From Calliopsis andreniformis (Eukaryota > Arthropoda > Insecta > Hymenoptera > Andrenidae): a stretch of 64,000 nt of DNA. The notes under the pieces were generated by a model. That model saw nothing but the letters and a program-made list of their open reading frames with translations, was not told where the DNA came from and did no database searches. Position 1 is the stretch's first letter, and each line of letters begins with the position of its first letter. The stretch spans positions 868,001-932,000 of the forward strand of contig NW_027480494.1 in assembly GCF_051401765.1 (NCBI RefSeq). The letters are read 5' to 3'. The position numbers and the translations under genes are program-made. Below, piece by piece: positions 1 through 13,000 of this stretch.

Positions 1-1740
1 AGCCGTATCCATAGCCATAGTAGCCATAGCCATAGCCATAGCAGCCATAGCCGCCATAGCTATAGCCATAGCAGCCATAGCCATAGTCATATCAGGCATA
101 GCCGCAGCCACAGCAGCCATAGCCATAGCCATAGCAGCCATAACCACAGCCATAGCAGCCATAGCCATAGCCATAGCAGCCATAGCCATAGCCATAGCAG
201 CCATAGCCATAGGCGTAGCAGCCATAGCAGCCATAGCGATAGCCATAGCAGCCATAGGCATACTCATAGCAGCCGGAGCCAGAGCCACAGCAGCCGTAGG
301 CATAGCCATAGCCTTAGCAGCCATAGCCATAACCATACCCATAGCAGCCATAGCCATAGCCATAGCAGCAATTGCAATGGCCATAGTAGCCAAAGCCGTA
401 GCCATAGCAGCCATAGGCATAGCCATATCCATAGCAGCCATAGCCATAGCCATAGCAGTCATAGCCATAGCCATAGCCATAGCAGCCATAGCCATAGCCA
501 TAGCCATAGCAGCCATAGCCATAACCAAAGCAGCCATAGCCACAGCCATAGCACCCATAGCCATAGCCATAGCAGCCATAGCCATAGCCATAGCAGCCAG
601 AGCCAGAGCCACAGCAGCCGTAGACATAGCCATAGCCACAGCAGCCATAGCCATAACCAAAGCAGCCATAGCCACAGCCATAGCACCCATAGCCATAGCC
701 ATAGCAGCCATAGCCATAGCCATAGCAGCCATAGCCATACCCACAGCAGCCATAGCCATAGCCATAGCAGTCATAGCCATAGCCATAGCCATAGCAGCCA
801 TACCAATGGCCATAGTAGCCAAAGCCGTAGCCATAGCAGCCATAGACATAGACATATCCATAGCGGCCATAGCCATATCCATAGCAGTCATAGCCATAGC
901 CATAGCCATAGCAGCCATGGCCATAGCCATAGCCATAGCAGCCATAGCCATAGCCATAGCAGCCATAGCCATAGCCATAGCAGACATAGCCACAGCCATA
1001 GCAGCCATAGCCATAGCCATAGCAGCCATAGCCATCGCCATAGCCTTAGCAGCAATAGCCATAGTCATAGCCATAGCCATAGCAGCTATAGCCATAGCCA
1101 TAGCCATAGCAGCCATTGCCATCGCCATAGCAGCCATAACCACAGCCATAGCGGCCATAGCCATAGCCGTAGCAGCCAGAGCCATAGCAGCCAGAGCCAG
1201 AGCCACAGCAGCCGTAGACATAGCCATGGCCTTAGCAGCCATAGACATAATCATAGCCATAGCAGCCATAGCCATAGGCACAGCAGCCACAGCCATGGCC
1301 ATAGTAGCCAAAGCCATAGACATGGCCATAGTAGCCAAAGCCATAGCCATTGCAGCCATAGCCATAGACATAGCCATAGCCGCCAAAACCATAGCCGTAG
1401 CCATAGCCATAGCAGCCATAGCCATAGCCATAGCAGCCATACCAATGGCCATAGTAGCCAAAGCCGTAGCCATAGCAGCCATAGCCATAGCCATATCCAT
1501 AGCGGCCATAGCCATAGCCATAGCAGTCATAGCCATAGCCATAGCCATAGCAGCCATAGCCATAGCCATAGCCATAGCCATAGCAGCCATAGCCATAGCC
1601 ATAGCAGCCATAGCCATAGCCATAGCAGACATAGCCACAGCCATAGCAGCCATAGCCATAGCCATAGCTGCCATAGGCATAGCCATACCCATAGCAGCCA
1701 TAGACATAGCCATAGTAGTCATAGCAATAGCCATAGCCAT
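1..1740. repeat. Partial higher-order repeat, right part only (HOR-0)
   Basis: Base 1 corresponds to 11032, and the two stretches run in parallel to about 12748, with a small length difference of 21 bp after about 1 kb. The copy carries the GCAATTGC palindrome at 368-375 that marks the other HOR copies. It lacks the 30-bp gtagacacagcc insertion found in copies from 16.9 kb rightward. The start of this HOR is outside the window. Confidence 0.85.
368..375. repeat. GCAATTGC palindrome marking HOR copies
   Basis: The palindrome occurs within gcagcaattgcaatggcc at 368, 11399, 17270, 21125, 27554, 31547, 37151 and 43133, once per HOR copy. It is absent from 1.7-10 kb and from 43.2 kb onward. In the full copies b to g it lies at a constant distance from the (AC)n marker. 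Confidence 0.88.
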
Positions 1741-4289
1741 AGGCATAGCAGCCATAGCCATAGCCATAGCAGCCATAGCCATAGCATTAGCAGCCATAGC
1801 AATAGCCATAGCAGCCATAGCCATAGCCATAGCAGCCATAGCCATAGCCATAGCAGCCGTAGCGATAGCCATAGCAGCCATAGGCATACCCATAGCAGCC
1901 GGAGCCAGAGCCACTGCAGCCGTAGACATAGCCATAGCCTTAGCAGCCATAGCCATAGCCATAGCCATAGCAGCCATAGCCATAGCCATAGCAGCCATAC
2001 CAATGGCCATAGTAGCCAAAGCCGTAGCCATAGCAGCCATAGCCATAGCCATATCCATAGCGGCCATAGCCATAGCCATAGCAGTCATAGCCATAGCCGT
2101 AGCCATAGCAGCCATGGCCATAGCCATAGCCATAGCAGCCATAGCCATAGCCATAGCAGCCATAGCCATAGCCATAGCCATAGCAGCCGTATCCATAGCC
2201 ATAGTAGCCATAGCCATAGCCATAGCAGCCATAGTCGCCATAGCCATAACCATAGCAGCCATAGCCATAGCCATAGCAGACATAGCCATAGCCATAGCCA
2301 TAGCAGCCGTATCCATAGCCATAGTAGCCATAGCCATAGCCATAGCAGCCATAGCCGCCATAGCCATAGCCATAGCAGCCATAGCCATAGCCATTGCAGC
2401 CATAGCCATAGCCATAGCAGCCATAGCCATAGCCATACCCATAGCAGCCATAGCCATAGCCATAGCAGCCATAGCCATAGCCATAGCAGCCATAGCCATA
2501 GCTATAGCAGCCAGAGCCAGAGCCACAGCAGCCGTAGACATAGCCATAGCCTTAGCAGCCATAGCCATAACCATAGCTATAGCAGCCATAGCCATAGCGG
2601 CCATAGACATATCCATAGCAGCCAGAGCCAGAGCCACAGCAGCCGTAGACATAGCCATAGCATCCATAGCCATAGCAGCCGTAGCCATAGCCATAGCTGC
2701 CATAGTCATAACCTTAGCCATTGCAGCCATAGCCATAGCAGCCATAGCCAAAGCCATAGCAGCCATAGCCATAGCAGCCGCAGCCATAGCCATAGCCATA
2801 GCAGCCATTGCCATAGCCATAGCAGCCATAACCACAGCCATAGCGGCCATAGCCATAGCCATAGCAGCCAGAGCCATAGCAGCCAGAGCCAGAGCCACAG
2901 CAGCCGTAGACATAGCCATAGCCTTAGCAGCCATAGGCATAATCATAGCCATAGCAGCCATAGCCATAGCCACAGCAGCCACAGCCATGGCCATAGTAGC
3001 CGAAGCCATAGCCATGGCCATAGTAGCCAAAGCCATAGCCATTGCAGCCATAGCCATAGACATAACCATAGCCGCCAAAACCATAGCCGTAGCCATAGCC
3101 ATAGCAGCCATAGCCATAGCCATAGCAGCCATAGCCATAGCAGCCATAGCCACAGTCATAGCAGCCATAGCCATAGCCATAGCCATAGCAGCCATAGACA
3201 TAGCCATAGCAGCCATAGCCATAGCCATACCCATAGCAGCCATAGCCATAGCCATAGCAGCCATAGCCATATCCATAGCAGACATAGCCATAGCCATTGC
3301 AGCCATAACCACAGCCACAGCTGCCATAGCCATAGCCATAGCAGCCATAGACATAGCCACAGCAGCCAGAGGCAGAGCCACAGCAGCCGTAGGCATAGCC
3401 ATAGCCTTAGCAGCCGTAGACATAACCATAGCCATAGCAGCCATAGCCAAAGCCATAGCAGCCATATCCATGGACATAGTAGCCAAAGCCATAGCCATAG
3501 CAGCCATAGCCATAGACATAGCCATAGCAGCCATAGCCGTAGCCATAGCCATAGCCATAGCAGTCATAGCCATAGCCATAGCTGCCATAGTCATAACCAT
3601 AGCCATAGAAGCCATAGCCATAGCCATAGCAGCCATAGCCGTAGCCATAGCAGCCATAGCCATAGCCATAGCAGCCATAGCCATAGCCATAGCAGCCGTA
3701 GCGATAGCCATAGCAGCCATAGGCATACCCATAGCAGCCGGAGCCAGAGCCACTGCAGCCGTAGACATAGCCATAGCCTTAGCAGCCATAGCCATAGCCA
3801 TAGCCATAGCAGCCATAGCCATAGCCATAGCAGCCATACCAATGGCCATAGTAGCCAAAGCCGTAGCCATAGCAGCCATAGCCATAGCCATATCCATAGC
3901 GGCCATAGCCATAGCCATAGCAGTCATAGCCATAGCCATAGCCATAGCAGCCATGGCCATAGCCATAGCCATAGCAGCCATAGCCATAGCCATAGCAGCC
4001 ATAGCCGTAGCCACAGCAGACATAGCCACAGCCATAGCAGCCATAGCCATAGCCATAGCTGCCATAGGCATAGCCATACCCATAGCAGCCATAGACATAG
4101 CCATAGCCATAACAGCCATAGCCATAGCCATAGCCATAGCAGCCATAGCCATAGCCATAGCAGCCATAGCAATAGCCATAGCAGCCATAACCACAGCCAT
4201 AGCAGCCATAGCCATAGCCATAGCAGCCATAGCCATAGCCATAGCAGTTATAGCCATAGACATAGCCATAGCAGCCATAGCCATAGCCA

Positions 4290-5650
4290 TAGCCATAGCA
4301 GCCATAGCCATAGCCATAGCCTTAGGGGCCAGAGACATAACCATAGCCATAGCAGCCATAGAAATAGCCATAGCCGCCACAGCCATGGCCATTGTATCCA
4401 AAACCATAGCCATAGCAGCCATAGCCAAAGACATAGCCATAGCAGCCATAGCCATAGCCATAGCCATAGCCATAGCAGCCATAGCCATAGCCATAGCAGA
4501 CATAGCCATAGCCATAGCCATAGCAGCCGTATCCATAGCCGTAGTAGCCATAGCCATAGCCATAGCAGCCATAGTCGCCATAGCCATAACCATAGCAGCC
4601 ATAGCCATAGCCATAGCAGACATAGCCATAGCCATAGCCATAGCAGCCGTATCCATAGCCATAGTAGCCATAGCCATAGCCATAGCAGCCATAGCCGCCA
4701 TAGCCATAGCCATAGCAGCCATAGCCATAGCCATAGCAGCCATAGCCATAGCCATAGCAGCCATAGCAATCGCCATAGCAGCCATAACCACAGCCATAGC
4801 AGCCATAGCCATAGCCATAGCAGCCATAGCCATAGCCATAGCAGTTATAGCCATAGACATAGCCATAGCAGCCATAGCCATAGCCATAGCTATAGCAGAC
4901 ATAGCCATAGCCATAGCAACCATAGCCATAGCCAAACCCATAGCAGCCATAGCCATAGCCATAGCAGTCATGGCCATATCCATAGACAAAGCAGCCATAG
5001 CCATAGCCACAGCCATAGCAGCCATAGCCATAACCATAGCAGCCATAGCCATAGCCATAGCAGACATAACCACAGCCACAGCAGCCATAGCCATAGCCAT
5101 AGCAGCCATAGCCATAGCCATAGCAGCCAGAGCCAGAGCCACAGCAGCCGTAGACATAGCCATAGCCTTAGGGGCCATAGACATAACCATAGCCATAGCA
5201 GCCATAGAAATAGCCATAGCCGCCACAGCCATGGCCATTGTATCCAAAACCATAGCCATAGCAGCCATAGCCAAAGACATAGCCATAGCAGCCATAGCCA
5301 TAGCCATAGCCATAGCCATAGCAGCCATAGCCATAGCCATAGCAGACATAGCCATAACCATAGCCATAGCAGCCGTATCCATAGCCATAGTAGCCATAGC
5401 CATAGCCATAGCAGCCATAGTCGCCATAGCCATAACCATAGCAGCCATAGCCATAGCCATAGCAGACATAGCCATAGCCATAGCCATAGCAGCCGTATCC
5501 ATAGCCATAGTAGCCATAGCCATAGCCATAGCAGCCATAGCCGCCATAGCCATAGGCATAGCAGCCATAGCCGCCATAGCCATAGCCATAGCAGCCATAG
5601 CCATAGCCATTGCAGCCATAGCCATAGCCATAGCAGCCATAGCCATAGCC
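4290..5650. repeat. Two copies of the TTAGGGG cassette, 846 bp apart
   Basis: The unusual string cttaggggcc occurs at 4321 and 5167, each followed about 74 bp later by tatccaaaacc and then by two copies of a gcagccgtatccatagcc block. Further copies start near 8296 and 13943. Variants with cctcaggggcc occur near 47657, 51778 and 62238. In the Gly-Tyr minus frame the TTA or TCA of this cassette gives a stop. It serves as a block marker within the satellite; I see no function. Confidence 0.8.
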
Positions 5651-6766
5651 ATACCCATAGCAGCCATAGCCATAGCCATAGCAGCCATAGCCATAGCCAT
5701 AGCAGCCATAGCCATAGCTATAGCAGCCAGAGCCAGAGCCACAGCAGCCGTAGACATAGCCATAGCCTTAGCAGCCATAGCCATAACCATAGCTATAGCA
5801 GCCATAGCCATAGCAGCCATAGACATATCCATAGCAGCCAGAGCCAGAGCCACAGCAGCCGTAGACATAGCCATAGCATCCATAGCCATAGCAGCCGTAG
5901 CCATAGCCATAGCTGCCATAGTCATAACCTTAGCCATTGCAGCCATAGCCATAGCAGCCATAGCCAAAGCCATAGCAGCCATAGCCATAGCAGCCGCAGC
6001 CATAGCCATAGCCAGAGCAGCCATTGCCATAGCCATAGCAGCCATAACCACAGCCATAGCGGCCGTAGCCATAGCCATAGCAGCCAGAGCCACAGCAGCC
6101 GTAGACATAGCCATAGCCTTAGCAGCCATAGACATAATCATAGCCACAGCAGCCATAGCCATAGCCATAGCAGTCATAGCCATAGCCATAGCCATAGCCA
6201 TAGCCATAGCAGCCATAGCCATAGCCGATGCAGCCATAGCCATAGCCATAGCAGCCATAGCCGTAGCCATAGCAGCCTTAGCCATAGCCAATGCAGCCAT
6301 AACCATAGCCATAGCATCCATAGGGATAGCCATAGCAGCCGTAGGCAGAGCCATAGCAACCATAGCTATATCCATAGCAGACACACACATAGCCACAGCC
6401 ATAGCAGCCATAATCATAGCCATAGCCATAGCAGCCAATGCCATAGCCATAGCCATAGCAGCTGTAGTCATTGCCAAAGCGGCCATAGCCATAGCCACAG
6501 CAGCCTTAGCCATAGCCATACCCATAGCAGACATAGCCATAGCCATAGCCACAGCAGCCTTGGCCGTAGCCATAGTCATAGCAGACATAGCCATAGCCAT
6601 AGCCATAGCAGCCATAGCCATAGCCATAGCAGCCGTAGCCATAGCAGCCGCCGGCATAGCCAAAGCCATAGCAGCCATTGCCATAGCCATTGCAGCCATA
6701 ACCACAGCCATAGCAGCCATAGCCATAGCCATAGCAGCCATAGGCATATCCATAGCAGCGAGAGCC

Positions 6767-6769
6767 TGA
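6767..6769 (+). other. In-frame TGA in the Ala-Ile frame
   Basis: gccagagcc has become gcctgagcc (AGA to TGA). It is the only stop in this frame between base 2 and 56272. Paralogous copies near 53.55, 55.95 and 57.54 kb keep AGA. Confidence 0.9.
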
Positions 6770-9700
6770 GCCGCAGCAGCCGTAGACATAGCCATATCCT
6801 TAGCAGCCATAGACATAACCATAGCCATAGCAGCCATAGCTATAGCCAGAGCTGCCATAGCCATGGCCATAGTAGCCAAAGCCATAGCCATAGCAGCCAT
6901 AGCCATAGACATAGACATAGCCATAGCAGCCATAGCCATAGCCATAGCCATAGCCATAGCAGCCATAGCCATAGCCGTAGCAGCCATAGCCATAGCCATA
7001 GCAGCCATAGCAGACATAGCGATAGCCATAGCAGCCATAGCCATAGCCATAGCAGCCATAGCGATAGCCATAGCAGCCATAGCCATAGCCATAGCAGTCA
7101 TAGCCATAGCCATAGCCATAACAGCCATAGCCATAGCAGCCATAGCCATAGCCATAGCCATAGCCGTAGCAGCCATAGCCATAGCGATAGCAGCCATAGC
7201 CGTAGCCATAGCAGCCATAGCCATAGCCAGAGCAGTCATAGCCACAGCCATAGCAGTCATGGGCATAGCCATTGCAGCCATAGGCATAGCCATACCCATA
7301 GCAGCCATAGCCATAGCCATAGCAGTCATAGCTATAGCCACAGCCATAGCAGCCATAGCCATAGCCATAGCCATAGCAGCCATAGCCATAGCCATAGCAG
7401 CCATAGCCATAGCCATACCCATTGCAGCCATAGTCATAGCCATAGCCGTCATAGCCATAGCCACAGCCATAGCAGCCATAGCCATAGCCATAGCCATAGC
7501 AGCCATAGCCATAGCCATAGCAGCCATAGCAATAGCCATAGCAGCCATAACCACAGCCATAGCAGCCATAGCCATAGCCATAGCAGCCATAGCCATAGCC
7601 ATAGCAGCCAGAGCCAGAGCCACAGCAGCCGTAGACATAGCCATAGCAGCCGTAGCGATAGCCATAGCAGCCATAGGCATACCCATAGCAGCCGGAGCCA
7701 GAGCCACTGCAGCCGTAGACATAGCCATAGCCTTAGCAGCCATAGCCATAGCCATAGCCATAGCAGCCATAGCCATAGCCATAGCAGCCATACCAATGGC
7801 CATAGTAGCCAAAGCCGTAGCCATAGCAGCCATAGCCATAGCCATATCCATAGCGGCCATAGCCATAGCCATAGCAGTCATAGCCATAGCCATAGCCATA
7901 GCAGCCATGGCCATAGCCATAGCCATAGCAGCCATAGCCATAGCCATAGCAGCCATAGCCGTAGCCACAGCAGACATAGCCACAGCCATAGCAGCCATAG
8001 CCATAGCCATAGCTGCCATAGGCATAGCCATACCCATAACAGCCATAGACATAGCCATAGCAGTCATAGACATAGCCATAGCCATAACAGCCATAGCCAT
8101 AGCCATAGCCATAGCAGCCATAGCCATAGCCATAGCAGCCATAGCAATAGCCATAGCAGCCATAACCACAGCCATAGCAGCCATAGCCATAGCCATAGCA
8201 GCCATAGCCATAGCCATAGCAGTTATAGCCATAGACATAGCCATAGCAGCCATAGCCATAGCCATAGCCATAGCAGCCATAGCCATAGCCATAGCCTTAG
8301 GGGCCATAGACATAACCATAGCCATAGCAGCCATAGAAATAGCCATAGCCGCCACAGCCATGGCCATTGTATCCAAAACCATAGCCATAGCAGCCATAGC
8401 CAAAGACATAGCCATAGCAGCCATAGCCATAGCCATAGCCATAGCCATAGCAGCCATAGCCATAGCCATAGCAGACATAGCCATAGCCATAGCCATAGCA
8501 GCCGTATCCATAGCCATAGTAGCCATAGCCATAGCCATAGCAGCCATAGTCGCCATAGCCATAACCATAGCAGCCATAGCCATAGCCATAGCAGACATAG
8601 CCATAGCCATAGCCATAGCAGCCGTATCCATAGCCATAGTAGCCATAGCCATAGCCATAGCAGCCATAGCCGCCATAGCCATAGCCATAGCAGCCATAGC
8701 CATAGCCATTGCAGCCATAGCCATAGCCATAGCAGCCATAGCCATAGCCATACCCATAGCAGCCATAGCCATAGCCATAGCAGCCATAGCCATAGCCATA
8801 GCAGCCATAGCCATAGCTATAGCAGCCAGAGCCAGAGCCACAGCAGCGGTAGACATAGCCATAGCCTTAGCAGCCATAGCCATAACCATAGCTATAGCAG
8901 CCATAGCCATAGCAGCCATAGACATATCCATAGCAGCCAGAGCCAGAGCCACAGCAGCCGTAGACATAGCCATAGCATCCATAGCCATAGCAGCCGTAGC
9001 CATAGCCATAGCTGCCATAGTCATAACCTTAGCCATTGCAGCCATAGCCATAGCAGCCATAGCCAAAGCCATAGCAGCCATAGCCATAGCAGCCGCAGCC
9101 ATAGCCATAGCCATAGCAGCCATTGCCATAGCCATAGCAGCCATAACCACAGCCATAGCGGCCATAGCCATAGCCATAGCAGCCAGAGCCATAGCAGCCA
9201 GAGCCAGAGCCACAGCAGCCGTAGACATAGCCATAGCCTTAGCAGCCATAGACATAATCATAGCCATAGCAGCCATAGCCATAGCCACAGCAGCCACAGC
9301 CATGGCCATAGTAGCCGAAGCCATAGCCATGGCCATAGTAGCCAAAGCCATAGCCATTGCAGCCATAGCCATAGACATAACCATAGACGCCAAAACCATA
9401 GCCGTAGCCATAGCCATAGCAGCCATAGCCATAGCCATAGCAGCCATAGCCATAGCAGCCATAGCCACAGTTATAGCAGCCATAGCCATAGCCATAGCCA
9501 TAGCAGCCATAGACATAGCCATAGCAGCCATAGCCATAGCCATACCCATAGCAGCCATAGCCATAGCCATAGCAGCCATAGCCATATCCATAGCAGCCAT
9601 AGCCATAGCCATTGCAGCCATAACCACAGCCACAGCTGCCATAGCCATAGCCATAGCAGCCATAGACATAGCCACAGCAGCCAGAGGCAGAGCCACAGCA

Positions 9701-10070
9701 GCCGTAGACATAGCCATAGCCTTAGCAGCCGTAGACATAACCATAGCCATAGCAGCCATAGCCAAAGCCATAGCAGCCATATCCATGGACATAGTAGCCA
9801 AAGCCATAGCCATAGCAGCCATAGCCATAGACATAGCCATAGCAGCCATAGCCGTAGCCATAGCCATAGCCATAGCAGTCATAGCCATAGCCATAGCTGC
9901 CATAGTCATAACCATAGCCATAGAAGCCATAGCCATAGCCATAGCAGCCATAGCCGTAGCCATAGCAGCAATAGCCATAGCCATAGCAGCCATATCCATA
10001 GCCATAGCAGCCATAGCGATAGCCATAGCAGCCGTAGGCATAGCCATAGCAGCCATAGCTATATCCATAG

Positions 10071-10085
10071 TAGACACACACATAG
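10071..10085. repeat. (AC)n marker tagacacacacatag (16 copies in the window)
   Basis: This is the only dinucleotide run in the array. Copies with leading tagac start at 10071, 10611, 15912, 16452, 20307, 25995, 26736, 30729, 36333 and 42315. Copies with leading cagac start near 6378, 52827, 53199, 55572, 63287 and 63659. Each is followed by gccaca or a close variant. They are useful for setting HOR boundaries. Confidence 0.9.
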
Positions 10086-13000
10086 TCACAGCCATAGCAG
10101 CCATAATCATAGCCATAGCCATAGCAGCCAATGCCATAGCCATAGCCATAGCAGCTGTAGCCATTGCCAAAGCGGCCATAGCCATAGCCACAGCAGCCTT
10201 AGCCATAGCCATAGCCAGAGCAGCCATAGCCATAGCAGCCGCAGCCATAGCCACAGCCATAGCAGCCATAGCCATAACCATAGCAGCCATAGCCATAGCC
10301 ATAGCAGACATAACCACAGCCATAGCAACCATACCCATAGCCATAGCAGCCATAGCCATAGCCATAGCAGCCAGAGCCAGAGCCACAGCAGCCGTAGTCA
10401 TAGCCATAGCCTTAGCAGGCATACACAGAACCATAGCCATAGCAGCCACAGCCATAGCCATAGCAGCCATAGTCACAGCCATAGCAGCCATAGCCACAGC
10501 CGTAGCAGCCATAGCCATAGCCATAGCAGCCATAACCATAGCCATAGCAGCCATAGCGATAGCCATAGCAGCCGTAGGCAGAGCCATAGCAGCCATAGCT
10601 ATATCCATAGTAGACACACACATAGCCACAGGCATAGCAGCCATAATCATAGCCATAGCCATAGCAGCCAATGCCATAGCCATAGCCATAGCAGCTGTAG
10701 CCACTGCCACAGCGGCCATAGCCATAGCCACAGCAGCCTTAGCCATAGCCATAGCCACAGCAGCCATAGCCATAGCAGCCGCAGCCATAGCCATAGCCAC
10801 AGCAGCCATAGCCAAAGACATAGCCATAGCAGCCATAGCCATAGCCATAGCCATAGCCATAGCAGCCATAGCCATAGCCATAGCAGACATAGCCATAGCC
10901 ATAGCCATAGCAGCCGTATACATAGCCATAGTAGCCATAGCAATAGCCATAGCACCCATAGTCGCCATAGCCATAACCTTAGCAGCCATAGCCATAGCCA
11001 TAGCAGACATAGCCATAGCCATAGCCATAGCAGCCGTATCCATAGCCATAGTAGCCATAGCCATAGCCATAGCAGCCATAGCCGCCATAGCTATAGCCAT
11101 AGCAGCCATAGCCATAGTCATATCAGGCATAGCCGCAGCCATAGCAGCCATAGCCATAGCCACAGCAGCCATAACCACAGCCATAGCAGCCATAGCCATA
11201 GCCATAGCAGCCATAGCCATAGCCATAGCAGCCATAGCCATAGGCGTAGCAGCCATAGCAGCCATAGCGATACCCATAGCAGCCATAGGCATACTCATAG
11301 CAGCCGGAGCCAGAGCCACAGCAGCCGTAGGCATAGCCATAGCCTTAGCAGCCATAGCCATAACCATACCCATAGCAGCCAAAGCCATAGCCATAGCAGC
11401 AATTGCAATGGCCATAGTAGCCAAAGCCGTAGCCATAGCAGCCATAGGCATAGCCATATCCATAGCAGCCATAGCCATAGCCATAGCAGTCATAGCCATA
11501 GCCATAGCCATAGCAGCCATAGCCATAGCCATAGCCATAGCAGCCATAGCCATAACCAAAGCAGCCATAGCCACAGCCATAGCACCCATAGCCATAGCCA
11601 TAGCAGCCATAGCCATAGCCATAGCAGCCAGAGCCAGAGCCACAGCAGCCGTAGACATAGCCATAGCCACAGCAGCCATAGCCATAACCAAAGCAGCCAT
11701 AGCCACAGCCATAGCACCCATAGCCATAGCCATAGCAGCCATAGCCATAGCCATAGCAGCCATAGCCATACCCACAGCAGCCATAGCCATAGCCATAGCA
11801 GTCATAGCCATAGCCATAGCCATAGCAGCCATACCAATGGCCATAGTAGCCAAAGCCGTAGCCATAGCAGCCATAGACATAGACATATCCATAGCGGCCA
11901 TAGCCATAGCCATAGCAGTCATAGCCATAGCCATAGCCATAGCAGCCATGGCCATAGCCATAGCCATAGCAGCCATAGCCATAGCCATAGCAGCCATAGC
12001 CATAGCCATAGCAGCCATAGCCATAGCCATAGCAGCCATAGCCATCGCCATAGCCTTAGCAGCAATAGCCATAGTCATAGCCATAGCCATAGCAGCTATA
12101 GCCATAGCCATAGCCATAGCAGCCATTGCCATCGCCATAGCAGCCATAACCACAGCCATAGCGGCCATAGCCATAGCCGTAGCAGCCAGAGCCATAGCAG
12201 CCAGAGCCAGAGCCACAGCAGCCGTAGACATAGCCATGGCCTTAGCAGCCATAGACATAATCATAGCCATAGCAGCCATAGCCATAGGCACAGCAGCCAC
12301 AGCCATGGCCATAGTAGCCAAAGCCATAGACATGGCCATAGTAGCCAAAGCCATAGCCATTGCAGCCATAGCCATAGACATAGCCATAGCCGCCAAAACC
12401 ATAGCCGTAGCCATAGCCATAGCAGCCATAGCCATAGCCATAGCAGCCATACCAATGGCCATAGTAGCCAAAGCCGTAGCCATAGCAGCCATAGCCATAG
12501 CCATATCCATAGCGGCCATAGCCATAGCCATAGCAGTCATAGCCATAGCCATAGCCATAGCAGCCATAGCCATAGCCATAGCCATAGCCATAGCAGCCAT
12601 AGCCATAGCCATAGCAGCCATAGCCATAGCCATAGCAGACATAGCCACAGCCATAGCAGCCATAGCCATAGCCATAGCTGCCATAGGCATAGCCATACCC
12701 ATAGCAGCCATAGACATAGCCATAGTAGTCATAGCAATAGCCATAGCCATAGCCATAGCAGCCATAGCCATAGCCATAGCAGCCATAGCCATAGCATTAG
12801 CAGCCATAGCAATAGCCATAGCAGCCATAACCACAGCCATAGCAGCCATAGCCATAGCCATAGCAGCCATAGCCATAGCCATAGCAGTCATAGCCATAGA
12901 CATAGCCATAGCAGTCATAGCCATAGACATAGCCATAGCAGCTATAGCCATAGCCATAGCCATAGCAGACATAGCCATAGCCATAGCAGCCATAGCCATA

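Larger units (their letters stand above)
377..6769 (+). other. Long Ala-Ile open frame, judged non-coding
   Basis: This open frame of 2130 codons starts at an ATG that is simply an ATA variant in the repeat. The same frame is open leftward to base 2, so the start is arbitrary. It translates almost entirely as alternating Ala and Ile with doubled Ala at each GCA. It ends at TGA 6767-6769, where the variant codon AGA of gccagagcc has become TGA; paralogous copies near 53.55, 55.95 and 57.54 kb keep AGA. The same frame continues after the stop. No signal peptide, domain, promoter or ribosome site is visible. Consensus codons GCC, ATA and GCA are each at least two substitutions from a stop, so length alone means little. 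Confidence 0.85.
1741..10070. repeat. Diverged mosaic of shuffled satellite blocks
   Basis: This stretch lacks the regular HOR order seen further right but is made of related blocks. A block starting at gcagccgtagcgatagcc occurs at 1853, 3692 and 7646 (offsets 1839 and 3954), and stays parallel for at least 260 bp. The sequence around gccgaagcc at about 3001 recurs at 9316 and 14962. A segment near 6.2-6.85 kb, with gcgagagcc at about 6759, resembles 53.3-53.7, 55.7-56.1 and 57.3-57.7 kb. An (AC)n marker lies near 6378. All offsets I could measure are multiples of three. There is no gene here. Confidence 0.8.

Noticed and set aside
4321..4330. TTAGGGG as an interstitial telomere fragment
   Set aside because: It occurs once per cassette inside gccttaggggccatag and is explained by a few substitutions in GCCATAGCAGCC; it is never in tandem.
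4248..4769. Leu-Trp open frames on the minus strand (64-173 codons, many copies)
   Set aside because: They are the third phase of the hexamer, and they recur wherever the HOR recurs. TGG mutates readily to a stop, which sets their length.
10071..10085. Translation start of a Cys-Tyr-rich protein at the (AC)n marker
   Set aside because: The apparent Met is a GTG inside the dinucleotide run, and the frame is open further upstream, so it is not a natural start. No ribosome site or promoter is visible.
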